From positions 2,170,001 to 2,234,000 of the forward strand of contig NZ_AP023396.1 of the NCBI RefSeq assembly GCF_014466955.1: DNA of 64,000 nt, given 5' to 3'. Shown here piece by piece: positions 1 to 10,305 of the stretch (the first letter of the stretch is position 1; each line of letters starts with the position of its first letter). The notes beneath the pieces are model-generated. The model searched no databases and was not told where the DNA came from. It saw only the letters and a list, made by a program, of their open reading frames with translations. The DNA is from Nocardia wallacei. Lineage in GTDB: Bacteria > Actinomycetota > Actinomycetes > Mycobacteriales > Mycobacteriaceae. A program made the position numbers and the translations under genes.

Positions 1-1833
1 GCGGTGGTGAACGGGCGAGCGGTGGTGGCCGACCCGAGCCTGCGGACGGCGCAGGCCGGAGGCGCCATTCAGCTGGTCCGCTACTCGACAACGATGGCAT
101 CCGCCGCCGCGTTGATCGTCTCGGGGTTCCTCATCTACAACGCGATGAGCATGGCCGTGGCGCAACGGCGTCCGATGCTCTCGCTGTTGCGCGCGATAGG
201 TGGCCGGCGCGGGCCCATGGTGCGCGACCTGGTCGCCGAGGCCGCCCTGCTGGGCGTGGTGGGCGGCGCCATCGGCGCGGTGATCGGAATGTTCGCGGGG
301 CGCACCGCGATCGACAAGATCCCGTCGGCGATGGTGGCCGCGGTGGAGTCGCGCACCGAGTACATGGTGCCGTGGTACGCGATTCCGGTCGCGATCGCCG
401 CCTGCGTCCTCGCGAGTGTGGCGGCCGCCTCGATCGCCGCCCGGCAGATCTACAAGGTCGAGCCGATCGAGGCGCTGGCTCCGGTCGGGGTGTCGAAATC
501 CGATCTGGTGCCCCCGCTACTGCGGTGGCTGGCCGGGCTCACCGGCGTGGGGATGATCGTCGCGGCGGTATTCGTCGCCGAGGCGAAGCTGGGCCGGTTG
601 TCCCTGGCGGCCATCTCGCTGTCGATCGCGGGAGCGGTGGGGCTGTGCTTCGCGGCGTCCGGGCCGATCATCCGGTTGGCCGCGGGAATCGCGCGACTGT
701 TCGGCGCCCCGGGCGCCCTGGGCGCGACCACCATCGAGCGTGCCCCGCGCCGGGTCTGGGCGACCACCATGACGGTCATGATCGGCGTCACGGCGACGGT
801 CGCGATGGGCGGCGCATCGCGCAACCTGGTCGATTCGGCGGCGGCGTCGTTCCAGGACCTCGCCGACCGCGACGCCTACGTGAGCCCGTCGGCGCTGGCC
901 GAATTCCCCACGGGCCCATTGCTTCCGACCGACCTGCGGGAGCGGATCCGCGCGGTGCCCGGAGTGGAGAACGTCGGCGCCGCCCAGATGGCCTTCGCCA
1001 CGCTCGGCCGCGACCGGGTGATGCTGCAGGCCTACGAGAACGGGGTGCGCTCCTCCCTGATCGGCGAGCTGGACCCGGCTGTGCCGAAGCAGATGGCGTC
1101 CGGCGAGGGTGTGGTGCTGTCGCGAGACGTCGCCAAATCACTGGGCGTCCACCAGGGCTCGGTGCTGGACATGCCGACTCCCACCGGCATCCACAACGTC
1201 CGGGTGCTCCAGGTGATCCCGTACTTCTCGGCCGTCTCCGGCATCGTGCTGCTGGACATCGACATCATGCGGCAGTGGTACGAACGGCCCGGCGAGACGA
1301 TCCTCGGCGTCGATTTCGCCCCCGGCGCCGACGAGGCCGCGGTGCTGGCCGCTCTGCGCCGGGTCGCCGGGCCCGACCTGGCCGTCGACACCGGCCAGGA
1401 GGCGGTGGCCGCGGTTTCCCAAGGCGTGCAACAGGGAACGTCGTTGTCCAGTTCGATTCTCTGGATCGTGGTTTTGGTATCCACCGCGGCGTTGCTCAAC
1501 ACACTGATGCTGTCGGTGCTGGAACGCCGTCGCGAACTCGGCGTGCTGCGCGCGATGGGCACCAGCCGTCGCTTTCTGTTGCGCACCGTGATCACCGAGG
1601 CCATCGGCATCGGAATGGCCGGTGCCGCAATCGGATTGGTCACCGGTGCCGCCGTGCAATACCTCGCCACGCTCGCGATGGGCCAGGCCATGACCATCGA
1701 CGTGGTCTACCGGCCGAGCCCGATCCTGTTGGTCTACGGTGCCGCCGCGCTGATCCTGGCCCTGCTGGGTGCCATCCCACCGGCCTTCCGCGCGGCCCGG
1801 ATGCCGATCGTCGAGGCCATCGCCGCCGACTGA
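1..1833 (+). CDS. ABC transporter permease, FtsX/MacB type (5' partial)
   Basis: The C-terminal 610 or so residues of a permease whose start lies before the window; the frame is open to base 1. It should sit in the cytoplasmic membrane and work with a separate ATPase of the LolD/MacB class, moving lipids or lipoproteins or driving envelope remodelling. Two FtsX units are visible. The first has a membrane segment near residues 30-50 followed by the typical [13 protein letters not shown] coupling segment. The second lies near residues 485-605 and contains [17 protein letters not shown] followed by further membrane segments. The extracytoplasmic domain lies between them. The arrangement of two fused FtsX units is usual for actinobacterial members of about 800 residues. 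The substrate cannot be told from sequence. Confidence 0.85.
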   Translation, partial: AVVNGRAVVADPSLRTAQAGGAIQLVRYSTTMASAAALIVSGFLIYNAMSMAVAQRRPMLSLLRAIGGRRGPMVRDLVAEAALLGVVGGAIGAVIGMFAGRTAIDKIPSAMVAAVESRTEYMVPWYAIPVAIAACVLASVAAASIAARQIYKVEPIEALAPVGVSKSDLVPPLLRWLAGLTGVGMIVAAVFVAEAKLGRLSLAAISLSIAGAVGLCFAASGPIIRLAAGIARLFGAPGALGATTIERAPRRVWATTMTVMIGVTATVAMGGASRNLVDSAAASFQDLADRDAYVSPSALAEFPTGPLLPTDLRERIRAVPGVENVGAAQMAFATLGRDRVMLQAYENGVRSSLIGELDPAVPKQMASGEGVVLSRDVAKSLGVHQGSVLDMPTPTGIHNVRVLQVIPYFSAVSGIVLLDIDIMRQWYERPGETILGVDFAPGADEAAVLAALRRVAGPDLAVDTGQEAVAAVSQGVQQGTSLSSSILWIVVLVSTAALLNTLMLSVLERRRELGVLRAMGTSRRFLLRTVITEAIGIGMAGAAIGLVTGAAVQYLATLAMGQAMTIDVVYRPSPILLVYGAAALILALLGAIPPAFRAARMPIVEAIAAD

Positions 1834-1909
1834 TCGGTCGAGGAGGGGAACCCTCACCCGGCTCGGGCGGGTGAGGGTCACCGGGGCGACCTTACTTAGA
1901 CTGAGAGAC

Positions 1910-3421
1910 ATGACTGCACCCACGGTGGACTTGATGGACTATGCCGACGTCGTCGACCGGTACGAGCCGGTGCTGGGCATGGAGGTCCACGTCGAACTGG
2001 GCACCGAGACGAAGATGTTCTGCGGGTGCCCGACGACCTTCGGCGCGGAGCCGAACACCCAGGTGTGCCCGGTGTGCCTGGGCCTGCCGGGCTCACTGCC
2101 GGTGGTGAACCAGAAGGCCGTCGAGTCGGCCATCCGCATCGGCCTCGCGCTCAACTGCTCGATCACCCCGTGGGGCCGGTTCGCCCGCAAGAACTACTTC
2201 TACCCGGACCAGCCGAAGAACTACCAGATCAGCCAGTACGACGAGCCGATCGCCACCAACGGCCACCTCGAGGTGCCGCTGGACGACGGCACCACCTTCC
2301 GGGTGGAGATCGAGCGCGCCCACATGGAGGAGGACACCGGCAAGTCGGTGCACGTGGGCGGCGCCACCGGCCGCATCCACGGCGCCAGCCACTCGCTGCT
2401 GGACTACAACCGCGCCGGCGTGCCGCTGATCGAGATCGTCACCAAGCCCATCACCGGCGCCGGCGACCGGGCGCCCGAGGTGGCCCGCGCTTACGTCACC
2501 GCGCTGCGCGATCTGCTGAAGTCGCTCGGAGTGTCCGACGTGAAGATGGAGCAGGGCTCGCTGCGCTGCGACGCCAATGTCTCGCTGATGCCCAAGGGCG
2601 CCACCGTCTTCGGCACCCGCACCGAGACCAAGAACGTCAACTCGCTGCGCAGCGTCGAGGTGGCGGTGCGCTACGAGATGCGCCGCCAAGCCGCGGTGCT
2701 CGCCTCCGGCGGCACCGTGATCCAGGAGACCAGGCACTTCCACGAGACCGACGGCAGCACCTCGTCGGGCCGCGTCAAGGAGACCGCCGAGGACTACCGC
2801 TACTTCCCCGAACCCGACCTCGAGCCCGTCGCGCCCGACGCCGCCTGGGTGGACGAGCTGCGCGCCACCATCCCGGAGTACCCGTGGCTGCGCCGCGCCC
2901 GCATCCAGGCCGAGTGGGGCCTGTCGGACGAGGTGTTCCGCGACCTGATCAACGCCGGAGCGCTCGATCTGATCATCGCCACCGTCGACGCGGGCACCTC
3001 CGTCGACGCCGCCCGCTCCTGGTGGGTCAACACCCTGACCGAGCGGGCCAAGGAGCGCGAGGTCACCCTGGAGGAGCTGCCGATCACCCCGAAGCAGGTC
3101 GCCGAGGTGGTGGCGCTGGTGGACGCCAAGACCATCAACAGCAAGGTCGCCCGCCAGGTCGTCGACTTCGTGCTGGCGGGCGAGGGCGATCCGGGCCAGA
3201 TCGTCGAGGCCAAGGGCCTGGGCATGGTGTCCGACGACTCGGCCCTGCAGGCGGAGGTGGACAAGGCGCTCGCCGCCAACCCCGACATCGCCGACAAGAT
3301 CCGCTCCGGCAAGGTGCAGGCGGCCGGCAAGATCGTCGGCGACGTCATGAAGGCCACCCGCGGCCAGGCCGACGCCGCCCGCGTCCGCGAACTGGTACTC
3401 GCCGCCTGCGGCGCCGCCTGA
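1910..3421 (+). CDS. gatB: Aspartyl/glutamyl-tRNA amidotransferase subunit B
   Basis: Subunit B of the GatCAB complex, which amidates Glu-tRNA(Gln) (and Asp-tRNA(Asn)) in the cytoplasm; it phosphorylates the misacylated tRNA and receives ammonia from GatA. The 503-residue protein has the family N-terminus [12 protein letters not shown], the zinc cysteines CGCP and CPVCLG near residues 40-60, the GatB signature with [14 protein letters not shown] near residue 165, and the C-terminal YqeY-like tRNA-binding tail. The ATG giving [15 protein letters not shown] is chosen; a longer reading frame upstream overlaps the preceding gene's end. gltX and the tRNA-Gln and tRNA-Glu genes occur further along the same conserved cluster. 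Confidence 0.97.
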   Translation: MTAPTVDLMDYADVVDRYEPVLGMEVHVELGTETKMFCGCPTTFGAEPNTQVCPVCLGLPGSLPVVNQKAVESAIRIGLALNCSITPWGRFARKNYFYPDQPKNYQISQYDEPIATNGHLEVPLDDGTTFRVEIERAHMEEDTGKSVHVGGATGRIHGASHSLLDYNRAGVPLIEIVTKPITGAGDRAPEVARAYVTALRDLLKSLGVSDVKMEQGSLRCDANVSLMPKGATVFGTRTETKNVNSLRSVEVAVRYEMRRQAAVLASGGTVIQETRHFHETDGSTSSGRVKETAEDYRYFPEPDLEPVAPDAAWVDELRATIPEYPWLRRARIQAEWGLSDEVFRDLINAGALDLIIATVDAGTSVDAARSWWVNTLTERAKEREVTLEELPITPKQVAEVVALVDAKTINSKVARQVVDFVLAGEGDPGQIVEAKGLGMVSDDSALQAEVDKALAANPDIADKIRSGKVQAAGKIVGDVMKATRGQADAARVRELVLAACGAA

Positions 3422-3430
3422 CGCGGACGG

Positions 3431-4648
3431 CTATCCGCCGTTCGGCGCTTGCTCCTGCGCGACCAGCATGGCCGCCGCCACGGCCGTCCCGCCCGTGCGG
3501 AGCGACCCGGCCAGGGTGGTGGCGCGGCCTCGGGCCGCCGGAGCGAGCGCGATCTCGAATGCGGCGGAAAGGGATTCGGGGCTGGGAGCCGACCCCGGAC
3601 CGAAGGCCGCGCCGATCCGCAGCTCGGCCACCCGGCGTGCCCAATACGGTTGGTCGGCCAGCTGCGGTATCACCACCTGCGGCGTGCCGGCGCGGGCGGC
3701 CGCCATCGTCGTGCCCGCACCCCCGTGATGCACGACGGCCGCAACTCGGTCGAACAGCTCCTGGTGATTCACGTCGCCGATGGTGAGGCAGTCCTCCGAT
3801 TCGTCGGCCGGTGCCGGCTCGGCCCAGCCGTGGGAGACGATCACCCGGCGGCCCTGCGCCCGGATCGCCTCGACGGTCAGCCGCGTGATGTCCGAGGCGG
3901 CCATCGGCATGCTGCCGAAACCCACGTACACCGGTGGTGCGCCGGCGTCCAGAAACGCCGTCACCTCGGCGGGCAGTGGACGCGGGTCGGGCAGCAGCCA
4001 CGCGCCGGTCTGCACCACGTCGAGGTCGGCCGGCTCCTGCCACGGATCCAGCACCGGGTCTGTCGCGAGCAACGGCCGATCGGTGAAGGTGTGGTCGCGG
4101 ATATCGCGCAGCGGTGCGAGACCAGCCGCTGCCCGATGGGTGTTGAGCGCCGGGCCGAACAGCGCATCGATGTTCCGGGCATCCAGGTCCCAGAGCGCGC
4201 GGTTGCCGGTCTCCGGGGGGAACCGCCAACCAGGGTAGGGCGGCGGGCGATGTGGCGAGGGCAGGGTGAGTTGCTGAAAACTGGCGTATACGTAGCGAAT
4301 TCCCAATTTCTCGGCCACGGAGTGGGCCGCGGCCGCGGCCGGGAACTGCCCGGCCGCCATCAGCACATCACATCCCTCGGCCGCCGTGGCGACGGTGTCG
4401 AACTGCGCCGCGATCAACTCCGCCGCGCGGTCGAGCAGTTCCTCCGGCGATTGGTCACCGCCCGCCAGCATCCGCCGGACCGACGGGCCGACCGGGATCA
4501 TCGGCACCCCGACCTCCGCCAGCCGTCCCGCGAAGTCCGGCGGCGCGCACAGCCGCACCTCGGCGCCGATCTCCCGTAACCGGATCGCCAACGCGACCAT
4601 CGGCTCGACGTCCCCGCGCGACCCGTACGTCGACAACACCACACGCAC
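3431..4648 (-). CDS. Glycosyltransferase, UGT/MurG-like (GT1 superfamily)
   Basis: A 405-residue NDP-sugar glycosyltransferase of the bacterial UGT-like class (relatives of GtfB and mycobacterial glycolipid rhamnosyltransferases). It probably glycosylates a lipid or small molecule at the membrane or in the cytoplasm. The N-terminus VVLSTYGSRGDVEPMVALA is the acceptor-side Rossmann signature, and the C-terminal donor site VVHHGGAGTTMAAARAGTPQ is present near residue 310. The GTG start at 4648 puts RVVLSTYG at the N-terminus; 41 extra codons are open upstream but have no family character. It is convergent with gatB and ends 10 bases from it. Acceptor and sugar cannot be assigned. Confidence 0.85.
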   Translation of the reverse strand: MRVVLSTYGSRGDVEPMVALAIRLREIGAEVRLCAPPDFAGRLAEVGVPMIPVGPSVRRMLAGGDQSPEELLDRAAELIAAQFDTVATAAEGCDVLMAAGQFPAAAAAHSVAEKLGIRYVYASFQQLTLPSPHRPPPYPGWRFPPETGNRALWDLDARNIDALFGPALNTHRAAAGLAPLRDIRDHTFTDRPLLATDPVLDPWQEPADLDVVQTGAWLLPDPRPLPAEVTAFLDAGAPPVYVGFGSMPMAASDITRLTVEAIRAQGRRVIVSHGWAEPAPADESEDCLTIGDVNHQELFDRVAAVVHHGGAGTTMAAARAGTPQVVIPQLADQPYWARRVAELRIGAAFGPGSAPSPESLSAAFEIALAPAARGRATTLAGSLRTGGTAVAAAMLVAQEQAPNGG

Positions 4649-4745
4649 TCGGCAACTCCGTTTCGATCGGACCGGCTTCGGCCACAGGCTATGCGCCGAC
4701 AAGGTTCTCGCGCCCGGACACCGGCCAGGACTGGGGAGCCGCGAC

Positions 4746-5870
4746 TCAGTCCGGCGTGCCGCCGCCGCCACCCGACGGCGAGATGACGACCACGCGGTCG
4801 TCGGTCGGGGTGGGCTGACCGCCGACCTTGTTGGCGGTGCTGGCCCAGATCAGGCCGTTCGGGCCGGGGGCGGCGTCGTTCAGGCGGCCCCACTTGTCCT
4901 GGTACATCAGCGCCGGGGCGGAGGTGATGGCGTGTGAGTCCTTCTCCACCTTGGCCATCGCCAGGCCCTTCGCCTCGGACATGGCGACGGCAACGAAGTC
5001 GTCGCCCGCCACGCAGCCGGCGACGCCGGGGTGATCCGGCCAGTTCCAGGCGGTGGTGATGGCGCCGTTCGGATCCAGGCGCTGCAGGCGGTCGGCGACG
5101 GCAGTGCGGTCGGTGAACCAGATGTTGCCCTCGACGTCGGGGCACACGCCGCCGGCCGTGCCGATCCCGGACGCCAGCACCTCGGGCGCGCTGCTGCCCG
5201 GCGCGGGGTTGGTGAGCCGCAGCAGTTTCCCGGCCAGCGAACCCTGGTCGGCCGCGGCGCCGGGGTTGCCCGCGTCACCGGTCAGCACCAGCATCTTGTC
5301 GGCCGCGATGAACTCGATCGAACCGCGATTCCCGCTGTCACTCTTGGGAATTCCGGTGAGGATCGGCTTGGCGGTGCCGTCCGCGCCGATACGCACCACG
5401 CGGTTGTCGCTGCCGGTGGTGATGTAGGCGTAGATCAGCTTGTCCTCGCCGTAGGTGGGCGAGAGGGTGATGTCGAGCAGGCCGCCGTCACCCGAGGCGT
5501 CCACATCTACCTGCGCCATCTGCTTCAGGTAGTACGGCCACGGCCCGGGATCCTGCGTGTCGATCATGAAGATCATGCCGGTGGCGCGCTCGGCGACGAC
5601 GCCGGTGGTGCCGTCCGGCATGGCGAGCACGCCCGTGGATTCGTTGATGCAGCTGGCGACGACGCTCGAGTCGGGGTCCTCGCACGGCCCGGGCGGCCGC
5701 TTCTTGGTGCTCGGCGGTTGCGGAGTGGTCGGCTCGACGCCTTCGGGCCGGATGGTCGGTGCGGGGGTGAACGGATCCGACGCGGATTCGTCGAAGCGCG
5801 CACAACCGGCCAGCAGACCGGCGGTGACGGCCAAGCTCAACGCGACACGGCCGGCGACAACCACACTCAT
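4746..5870 (-). CDS. LppZ-like lipoprotein, PQQ-dependent sugar dehydrogenase fold
   Basis: An exported lipoprotein of 374 residues. The signal peptide ends in the lipobox LLAGC (Cys at about residue 22), followed by a Pro/Thr-rich linker. The mature part resembles the glucose/sorbosone dehydrogenase beta-propeller, with ESTGVLAMPDGTTGVVAERAT and a GRLNDAAPGPNGLIWAST segment near the end. Position next to gatB and DoxX matches M. tuberculosis lppZ (Rv3006). The soluble glucose dehydrogenase reaction is known for family members, but actinobacterial LppZ proteins have no proven substrate, so catalysis is uncertain. It is transcribed away from the DoxX gene with a 146-base divergent promoter region between them. 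Confidence 0.85.
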   Translation of the reverse strand: MSVVVAGRVALSLAVTAGLLAGCARFDESASDPFTPAPTIRPEGVEPTTPQPPSTKKRPPGPCEDPDSSVVASCINESTGVLAMPDGTTGVVAERATGMIFMIDTQDPGPWPYYLKQMAQVDVDASGDGGLLDITLSPTYGEDKLIYAYITTGSDNRVVRIGADGTAKPILTGIPKSDSGNRGSIEFIAADKMLVLTGDAGNPGAAADQGSLAGKLLRLTNPAPGSSAPEVLASGIGTAGGVCPDVEGNIWFTDRTAVADRLQRLDPNGAITTAWNWPDHPGVAGCVAGDDFVAVAMSEAKGLAMAKVEKDSHAITSAPALMYQDKWGRLNDAAPGPNGLIWASTANKVGGQPTPTDDRVVVISPSGGGGGTPD

Positions 5871-6016
5871 GGCTCAGACGTTACGGAAATACCCCGCCGG
5901 ACGCTCGCACGGGGTTGGCCCGCGGGCGCGGGTGTGCCGCCGCGCGGGCGCGAGTGTGGCGGGACACGCCGAGATCGGACAGCGCCCGGACTGTCCGCCC
6001 GTCATACTCTGAGCCC

Positions 6017-6847
6017 GTGACCGACAAGCCGAACCAGACACCGGAGTCGAACGAGCCGCCGGACAAGGCAGCGCACGAGACGGCCAGTCACGCGGCCACC
6101 AGCCCTTTCGACAACCCGACCGGTGAATTTCCGCCGGTCCGACCGGAATCGGGGAAGCAGGTCCCGCGCACCGACGACGAACTGGGTCTCGAGCCCGAGG
6201 TCCCGGCCGCCGGTGCGGCGGGCGCCGCTGGGCCCGGCGAGTCGGACGAGCCCACCTACGCGTTCGCCACCATCCCGCCCGCCCCGGCGGCCACGGCCGA
6301 GAACGGCCGCAAGCGCCGCCGCGACACCCGCCGCGGCACACTGGATCTGGGCCTTCTCGGCCTGCGTCTGATCCTCGGCCTCACCTTCCTCTATCACGGC
6401 GTGCAGAAGCTGGCGGGCTGGTTCCACGGCCCGGGTCTGGACGGCACCCGGCACATGCTGGAGCAGGGCGGCTGGAAGCACATCGAGCTGTCCACCGCGA
6501 TGCTCACCATCTCCGAGGTCGGCGGCGGCGCGCTGGTGCTGCTGGGCCTGGCCACCCCGCCGGCGGCCGGTGCGCTGCTGGCCTCGATCGCCGACGCCTG
6601 GCTGTGGAAGCAGGGCATGGACCCCGGATTCCAGTACAAGACAACGGAGTTGGAGGCGATCCTCGCGGGCTTGGCCGCAGCGCTGATCCTCACCGGTCCC
6701 GGCCGCCTGTCGTTCGACCGCAACCGAGGCTGGTCCACCCGCCCGGCCTGGGGCTCGTTCGTGGTCCTCGTCCTCGCCATCGCCGCGGCCGTCGGCGGCT
6801 GGCTCGTGCTGCACGGCGGCAACCCTTTCGTCGGCACCATCGACTGA
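6017..6847 (+). CDS. DoxX family membrane protein
   Basis: A 276-residue protein with a hydrophilic, Pro/Glu/Ala-rich N-terminal tail of about 100 residues followed by a DoxX domain with four membrane segments (LGLRLILGLTFLYHGVQKL, then GGALVLLGLATPPAAGALL and others). In mycobacteria a DoxX protein forms a membrane-associated oxidoreductase complex with SseA and SodA and helps resist oxidative stress; that role here is an inference by homology and synteny (Rv3005c neighbour of lppZ). The GTG start is chosen because it gives VTDKPNQTPE directly downstream of a CATACT-like sequence; further upstream codons overlap the divergent promoter. Confidence 0.85.
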   Translation: MTDKPNQTPESNEPPDKAAHETASHAATSPFDNPTGEFPPVRPESGKQVPRTDDELGLEPEVPAAGAAGAAGPGESDEPTYAFATIPPAPAATAENGRKRRRDTRRGTLDLGLLGLRLILGLTFLYHGVQKLAGWFHGPGLDGTRHMLEQGGWKHIELSTAMLTISEVGGGALVLLGLATPPAAGALLASIADAWLWKQGMDPGFQYKTTELEAILAGLAAALILTGPGRLSFDRNRGWSTRPAWGSFVVLVLAIAAAVGGWLVLHGGNPFVGTID

Positions 6848-6851
6848 CGTC

Positions 6852-6890
6852 CCCTGCATTCCCGGCACAAAGCACGCCGGGAATGCAGGG
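6852..6890 (+). terminator. Perfect 15-bp hairpin after the DoxX gene
   Basis: CCCTGCATTCCCGGC (6852-6866) pairs perfectly with GCCGGGAATGCAGGG (6876-6890) over a 9-base loop, 5 bases after the DoxX stop. No T-run follows, which is common for actinobacterial terminators. The right arm runs straight into the tandem-repeat array. Confidence 0.7.
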
Positions 6891-7400
6891 AATGTGGGGG
6901 CACAGTGCTCAACCGCATGGCACGGAATGTGCGGGGCGCTCAACCGCATGGCACGGAATGTGCGGGGCGCTCGATTGCGTGGCAGGGGATGTGCGGGGCG
7001 CTCAACCGCATGGCACGGAATGTGCGGGGCGCTCGATTGCGTGGCAGGGGATGTGTGGGGTGCTCGGTGGCGTGGCTGGGAATGTGTGGGGCGCTTGGTG
7101 GCGTGGCTGGGAATGTGTGGGGCCGCTTGGCCGCGTGGTGGGGGGTGTGGGGCGCTCGGTGGCGTGGCAGGGGATGTGTGGGGCCGCTTGGCTGCGTGGT
7201 GGGGGATGTGTGGGGGTCTCGGTTGCGTAGCAGGGAATGTGTGGAGTCGCTCGGCCACGTGGTAGGGAATGTGAGGGGGCTCGGCGGCATGGCAGGGGAT
7301 GTGGGGCGCCCGGTGGTGCGGTAGGGAGGATGTGGGGCCGCTCGGCCGCGTGGTAGGGAATGTGTGTGGAGTGCTCGGCTGCGTGGTGGGGAATGTGTGG
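6890..7400. repeat. Tandem array of about 16 units, 31-32 bp each
   Basis: An intergenic minisatellite between the DoxX gene and ilvD. The consensus half is GCGTGGCAGGGAATGTGTGG followed by GGCGCTCGGC. The first five units (about 6905-7060) are nearly identical and alternate two versions, one with CTCAACCGCATGGCACGGAA and one with CTCGATTGCGTGGCAGGGGA; later units diverge and vary by one to three bases. The units are contiguous with no unique spacers, so this is not a CRISPR. All three forward frames stay open over much of it, giving repetitive Trp/Gly/Cys-rich reading frames that I do not regard as genes. Confidence 0.9.
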
Positions 7401-7434
7401 CGAACCATTTGCGGGGGACGCTCGCCGAACGGCA

Positions 7435-7468
7435 GAAGGCCGGGATCCCGTCAGGGGTCCCGGCCTTC
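7435..7468 (-). terminator. Terminator hairpin of ilvD
   Basis: GAAGGCCGGGATCCC (7435-7449) pairs with GGGGTCCCGGCCTTC (7454-7468) with one G-T pair and a loop of 4 to 5 bases. It lies 15 bases past the ilvD stop on the minus strand. There is no marked U-tract. Confidence 0.75.
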
Positions 7469-7483
7469 GGGTGGGGTAGGCGT

Positions 7484-9325
7484 TCAGGGCACCCGGCGAA
7501 CCGCGCCCTTGTCGGCCGAGGTCGCCAGCGCCGCGTAGGCCCGCAGCGCGGTGGTGACCGTGCGGTCGCGGTGCAGTGGCTGCCACGGCCGTTCGGACGC
7601 TTCCATCTTCGCGCGCCGCTCGGCGAGAACCTCGTCGGGAACCAGCAATTCGAGCGCGCGGGTGTGCACGTCGACGCGGATGCGGTCGCCGTTCTCGATC
7701 AGGCCGATGGCGCCGCCGCTGGCCGCCTCGGGCGAGATGTGCCCGATCGACAGACCCGAGGTGCCACCGGAGAAGCGGCCGTCGGTGATCAGCGCGCACT
7801 GCTTGCCCAAGCCCAGCCCCTTCAGGAACGAGGTGGGATGCAACATCTCCTGCATGCCCGGCCCGCCGGACGGCCCCTCGTAGCGGACCACGACCACATC
7901 ACCCGGCTTGATCTGCTTGCCGAGGATGGCCGACACCGCCTCCTCCTGAGACTCGACCACCACGGCCGGGCCCTCGAAGGTGAACAGATCCTCATCGATA
8001 CCGGCGGTCTTGAGGATCGCGCCGTCGGGAGCGATATTGCCCCGCAGCACGCACAGCCCGCCCTCGACCGTGTACGCGTGCTCGAGATCGCGGATGCAGC
8101 CCCCGGCCGCGTCGGTGTCCAGCGACGACCACCGGTTGTCGGTGGAGAACGGCTCGGTGGTGCGCACCCCGCCCGGCGCGGCGTGGAACAGCTCGAGGGC
8201 CTCCTCGGAAGCCTTGCCGGAGCGGATGTCCCAGGTGTCGAGCCACTCCTCGAGGGTCGGGGTGTGCACGGTGGTGACGTCGGTTTCCAGCAGGCCAGCG
8301 CGGCGCAGCTCGCCGAGGATGGCGGGGATGCCGCCGGCGCGGTGCACGTCCTCCATGTGGTAGTCGGAGTTGGGCGCGACCTTCGACAGGCACGGCACCC
8401 GGCGGCTGATCTCGTCGATGGTGTCGAGGGTGAAGTCGATCTCGCCCTCCTGCGCCGCAGCGAGGGTGTGCAGCACCGTGTTGGTGGAACCGCCCATCGC
8501 CACGTCCAGCGCCATCGCGTTGCGGAAGGCCTTGGCGTTGGCGACGTTTCGCGGCAGCACCGACTCGTCGTCGTCGCGGTAGTACCGGGTCGCGAGGTCG
8601 ACGATGGTGGTGCCCGCCCGCTCGAACAGCGCCCGGCGGGCGGAGTGCGTGGCAAGGGTGGAGCCATTGCCCGGCAGCGCCAGGCCCAGCGCCTCGGTGA
8701 GGCAGTTCATCGAATTGGCGGTGAACATGCCCGAACACGAACCACAGGTCGGGCAGGCGCTGCGCTCGACCTCGGACAGGCCGTCGTCGGTGACAGCGCT
8801 GGAGGCGCTGGCCGAGATGGCGGTGATCAGGTCGGTCGGGGCCTGGGCGACGCCGCCGACCACCACGGCCTTGCCGGCCTCCATCGGCCCGCCGGAGACG
8901 AACACGGCCGGGATATTGAGCCGCATCGCCGCGTTGAGCATGCCCGGAGTGATCTTGTCGCAGTTGGAGATACACACCAGCGCGTCGGCGGTGTGCGCGT
9001 TGACCATGTACTCCACCGAGTCGGAGATGATCTCGCGGCTCGGCAGCGAGTAGAGCATGCCGCCGTGCCCCATCGCGATGCCGTCGTCCACGGCGATGGT
9101 GTGGAACTCGCGCGGCACCCCGCCCGCGGCGCGTACCGCATCCGCCACGATCTCGCCGACGTCCTTCAGATGTACATGGCCCGGCACGAACTGGGTGTAG
9201 GAGTTCGCGATGGCCACGATCGGCTTGCCGAAGTCGGAGTCGGTGAGGCCGGTGGCCCGCCAGAGGGCGCGAGCGCCCGCGGCATTGCGTCCGAAGGTGG
9301 TGGTGCGTGAGCGAAGCGGTGGCAT
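7484..9325 (-). CDS. ilvD: Dihydroxy-acid dehydratase
   Basis: IlvD dehydrates 2,3-dihydroxyisovalerate and 2,3-dihydroxy-3-methylvalerate to the keto acids of valine and isoleucine in the cytoplasm; it is an iron-sulfur enzyme. The 613-residue protein has the family N-terminus ([19 protein letters not shown]), the cluster cysteine regions [12 protein letters not shown] near residue 120 and [19 protein letters not shown] near residue 195, and the C-terminal [15 protein letters not shown] motif. Length fits the family. It stands alone on the minus strand, 1.3 kb from and convergent in function with ilvBNC. M. tuberculosis carries ilvD elsewhere (Rv0189c), so its place here is a local difference. 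Confidence 0.96.
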   Translation of the reverse strand: MPPLRSRTTTFGRNAAGARALWRATGLTDSDFGKPIVAIANSYTQFVPGHVHLKDVGEIVADAVRAAGGVPREFHTIAVDDGIAMGHGGMLYSLPSREIISDSVEYMVNAHTADALVCISNCDKITPGMLNAAMRLNIPAVFVSGGPMEAGKAVVVGGVAQAPTDLITAISASASSAVTDDGLSEVERSACPTCGSCSGMFTANSMNCLTEALGLALPGNGSTLATHSARRALFERAGTTIVDLATRYYRDDDESVLPRNVANAKAFRNAMALDVAMGGSTNTVLHTLAAAQEGEIDFTLDTIDEISRRVPCLSKVAPNSDYHMEDVHRAGGIPAILGELRRAGLLETDVTTVHTPTLEEWLDTWDIRSGKASEEALELFHAAPGGVRTTEPFSTDNRWSSLDTDAAGGCIRDLEHAYTVEGGLCVLRGNIAPDGAILKTAGIDEDLFTFEGPAVVVESQEEAVSAILGKQIKPGDVVVVRYEGPSGGPGMQEMLHPTSFLKGLGLGKQCALITDGRFSGGTSGLSIGHISPEAASGGAIGLIENGDRIRVDVHTRALELLVPDEVLAERRAKMEASERPWQPLHRDRTVTTALRAYAALATSADKGAVRRVP

Positions 9326-9678
9326 GGGTATGGGTCCTAGGTCGTCGGGTACGGGCCCGCCGGGCCGTCGGCGAGGACGGATCTCTCACGGTCCCCGAAT
9401 CGGCGCTCGTCGTTCCGGTGCTGCCGGAATCGGGTCGCCCGGGCTGGTCGGCGACTGTGCCGAGAATCTCGGCGGCTGTTCCAAGGTACTCCCGCGGGTG
9501 ACGGACAGATGCGCCGGTAGGCAGCCCGCGGGAAGTCGTCGGCGTCGCGCGGGCACCAGCTGGTCCAGCCGTGGCGTGCGCGCCGCGAAGAAGAGCGGTA
9601 TCGGGTTGCAGCGCGGCACCCGTCCTTGTTGTTCCCGGCACGGCGGCACGGGTGACGTCCCGCCGCGGGTATCGGCCG
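9326..9678. other. Non-coding stretch upstream of ilvD
   Basis: A 353-base GC-rich gap between ilvD (leftward) and the 3' end of the PH-domain gene, both on the minus strand. It should hold the ilvD promoter. I looked for an Ile/Leu/Val-rich leader peptide and an attenuator hairpin like those before ilvB and found none that convinces. Confidence 0.5.
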
Positions 9679-10305
9679 CTATTTCGGCTCGGTGCCGTCC
9701 GCATCCGGAGCGTCGGCCGCGGGCTCGGTATCGGGAGCGGACGCGGCGGGCTCGGTATCGGGAGCGGACGCGGCGGGCTCGGTATCGGGAGCGGACGCGG
9801 CGGGCTCGATATCCGGAGCGTCCGCCGCGGGCTCGGCATCCGGAGCGTCCAGGTCGGGCTCGGTGTCCGGCTGGGCGAAGGGGTCCGGGATGCGGCCGTT
9901 CGACGCCGCGACCAGCAGCCGCAGGCGGTCGTAGCTCACCGCGGGCAGCGCGACCTCGGAGTCGTCGGTCAGATGCGCACGTACGAAGCCGCGCTTGGGA
10001 ATTCGCAGACCCTTGATCTGCGACCAGTCCAGGTGCCGCGACCCGAACACGGTCCGCAGCCGTAGCCCGCCCTCGGACACCGTGGTCCGGGACCGCTCGA
10101 TCCACAGGGACACGGCGGCCGGTATCGCGAACAGCACCCACAGCACCGCGGGCCACCCGAAGAACGGGAACGCCACGCAGAACACCAGGATGAGCACTCC
10201 GATATGACCGAGCCGGGGAATTCTGATCACCCGACCCGTATCCGCTCCGCTCGCGGCGGTATGCGACGATCGAGCAGGTGGCACGGATTGATGCGGCGAC
10301 GACAC
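9679..10305 (-). CDS. Cfp6-like membrane protein with bacterial PH domain and repeat tail
   Basis: A 208-residue protein with two adjoining hydrophobic segments near residues 33-66, then a bacterial PH-like domain (SEGGLRLRTVFGSRHLDWSQ to about residue 130). It ends in an acidic tail of 9-residue repeats of the type APDTEPAAS. Synteny with ilvB on one side and the lppZ/DoxX genes on the other matches M. tuberculosis Cfp6 (Rv3004); function unknown. The tail is encoded by 27-bp tandem repeats and is the part most likely to vary between strains. The start gives MSSPHQSVPPARSS, with the membrane segment beginning about 30 residues later. Confidence 0.75.
   Translation of the reverse strand: MSSPHQSVPPARSSHTAASGADTGRVIRIPRLGHIGVLILVFCVAFPFFGWPAVLWVLFAIPAAVSLWIERSRTTVSEGGLRLRTVFGSRHLDWSQIKGLRIPKRGFVRAHLTDDSEVALPAVSYDRLRLLVAASNGRIPDPFAQPDTEPDLDAPDAEPAADAPDIEPAASAPDTEPAASAPDTEPAASAPDTEPAADAPDADGTEPK
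9698..9866 (-). repeat. 27-bp in-frame tandem repeats in the Cfp6-like tail
   Basis: About six copies of a 27-bp unit (core GGTATCGGGAGCGGACGCGG on the plus strand), each encoding nine residues. The three middle copies are identical at the DNA level, so expansion is probably recent. Confidence 0.85.

Noticed and set aside
6894..7330. Trp/Gly/Cys-rich open frames in the repeat array
   Set aside because: They are open in several frames on both strands only because the repeat lacks stop codons; no ribosome site or family signal.
6890..7400. Possible CRISPR array
   Set aside because: Units are contiguous and similar along their whole length; there are no unique spacers and no cas genes.
9326..9678. 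Attenuator before ilvD
   Set aside because: No Ile/Leu/Val-rich leader peptide with a following terminator could be read in the 353 bases upstream of ilvD.
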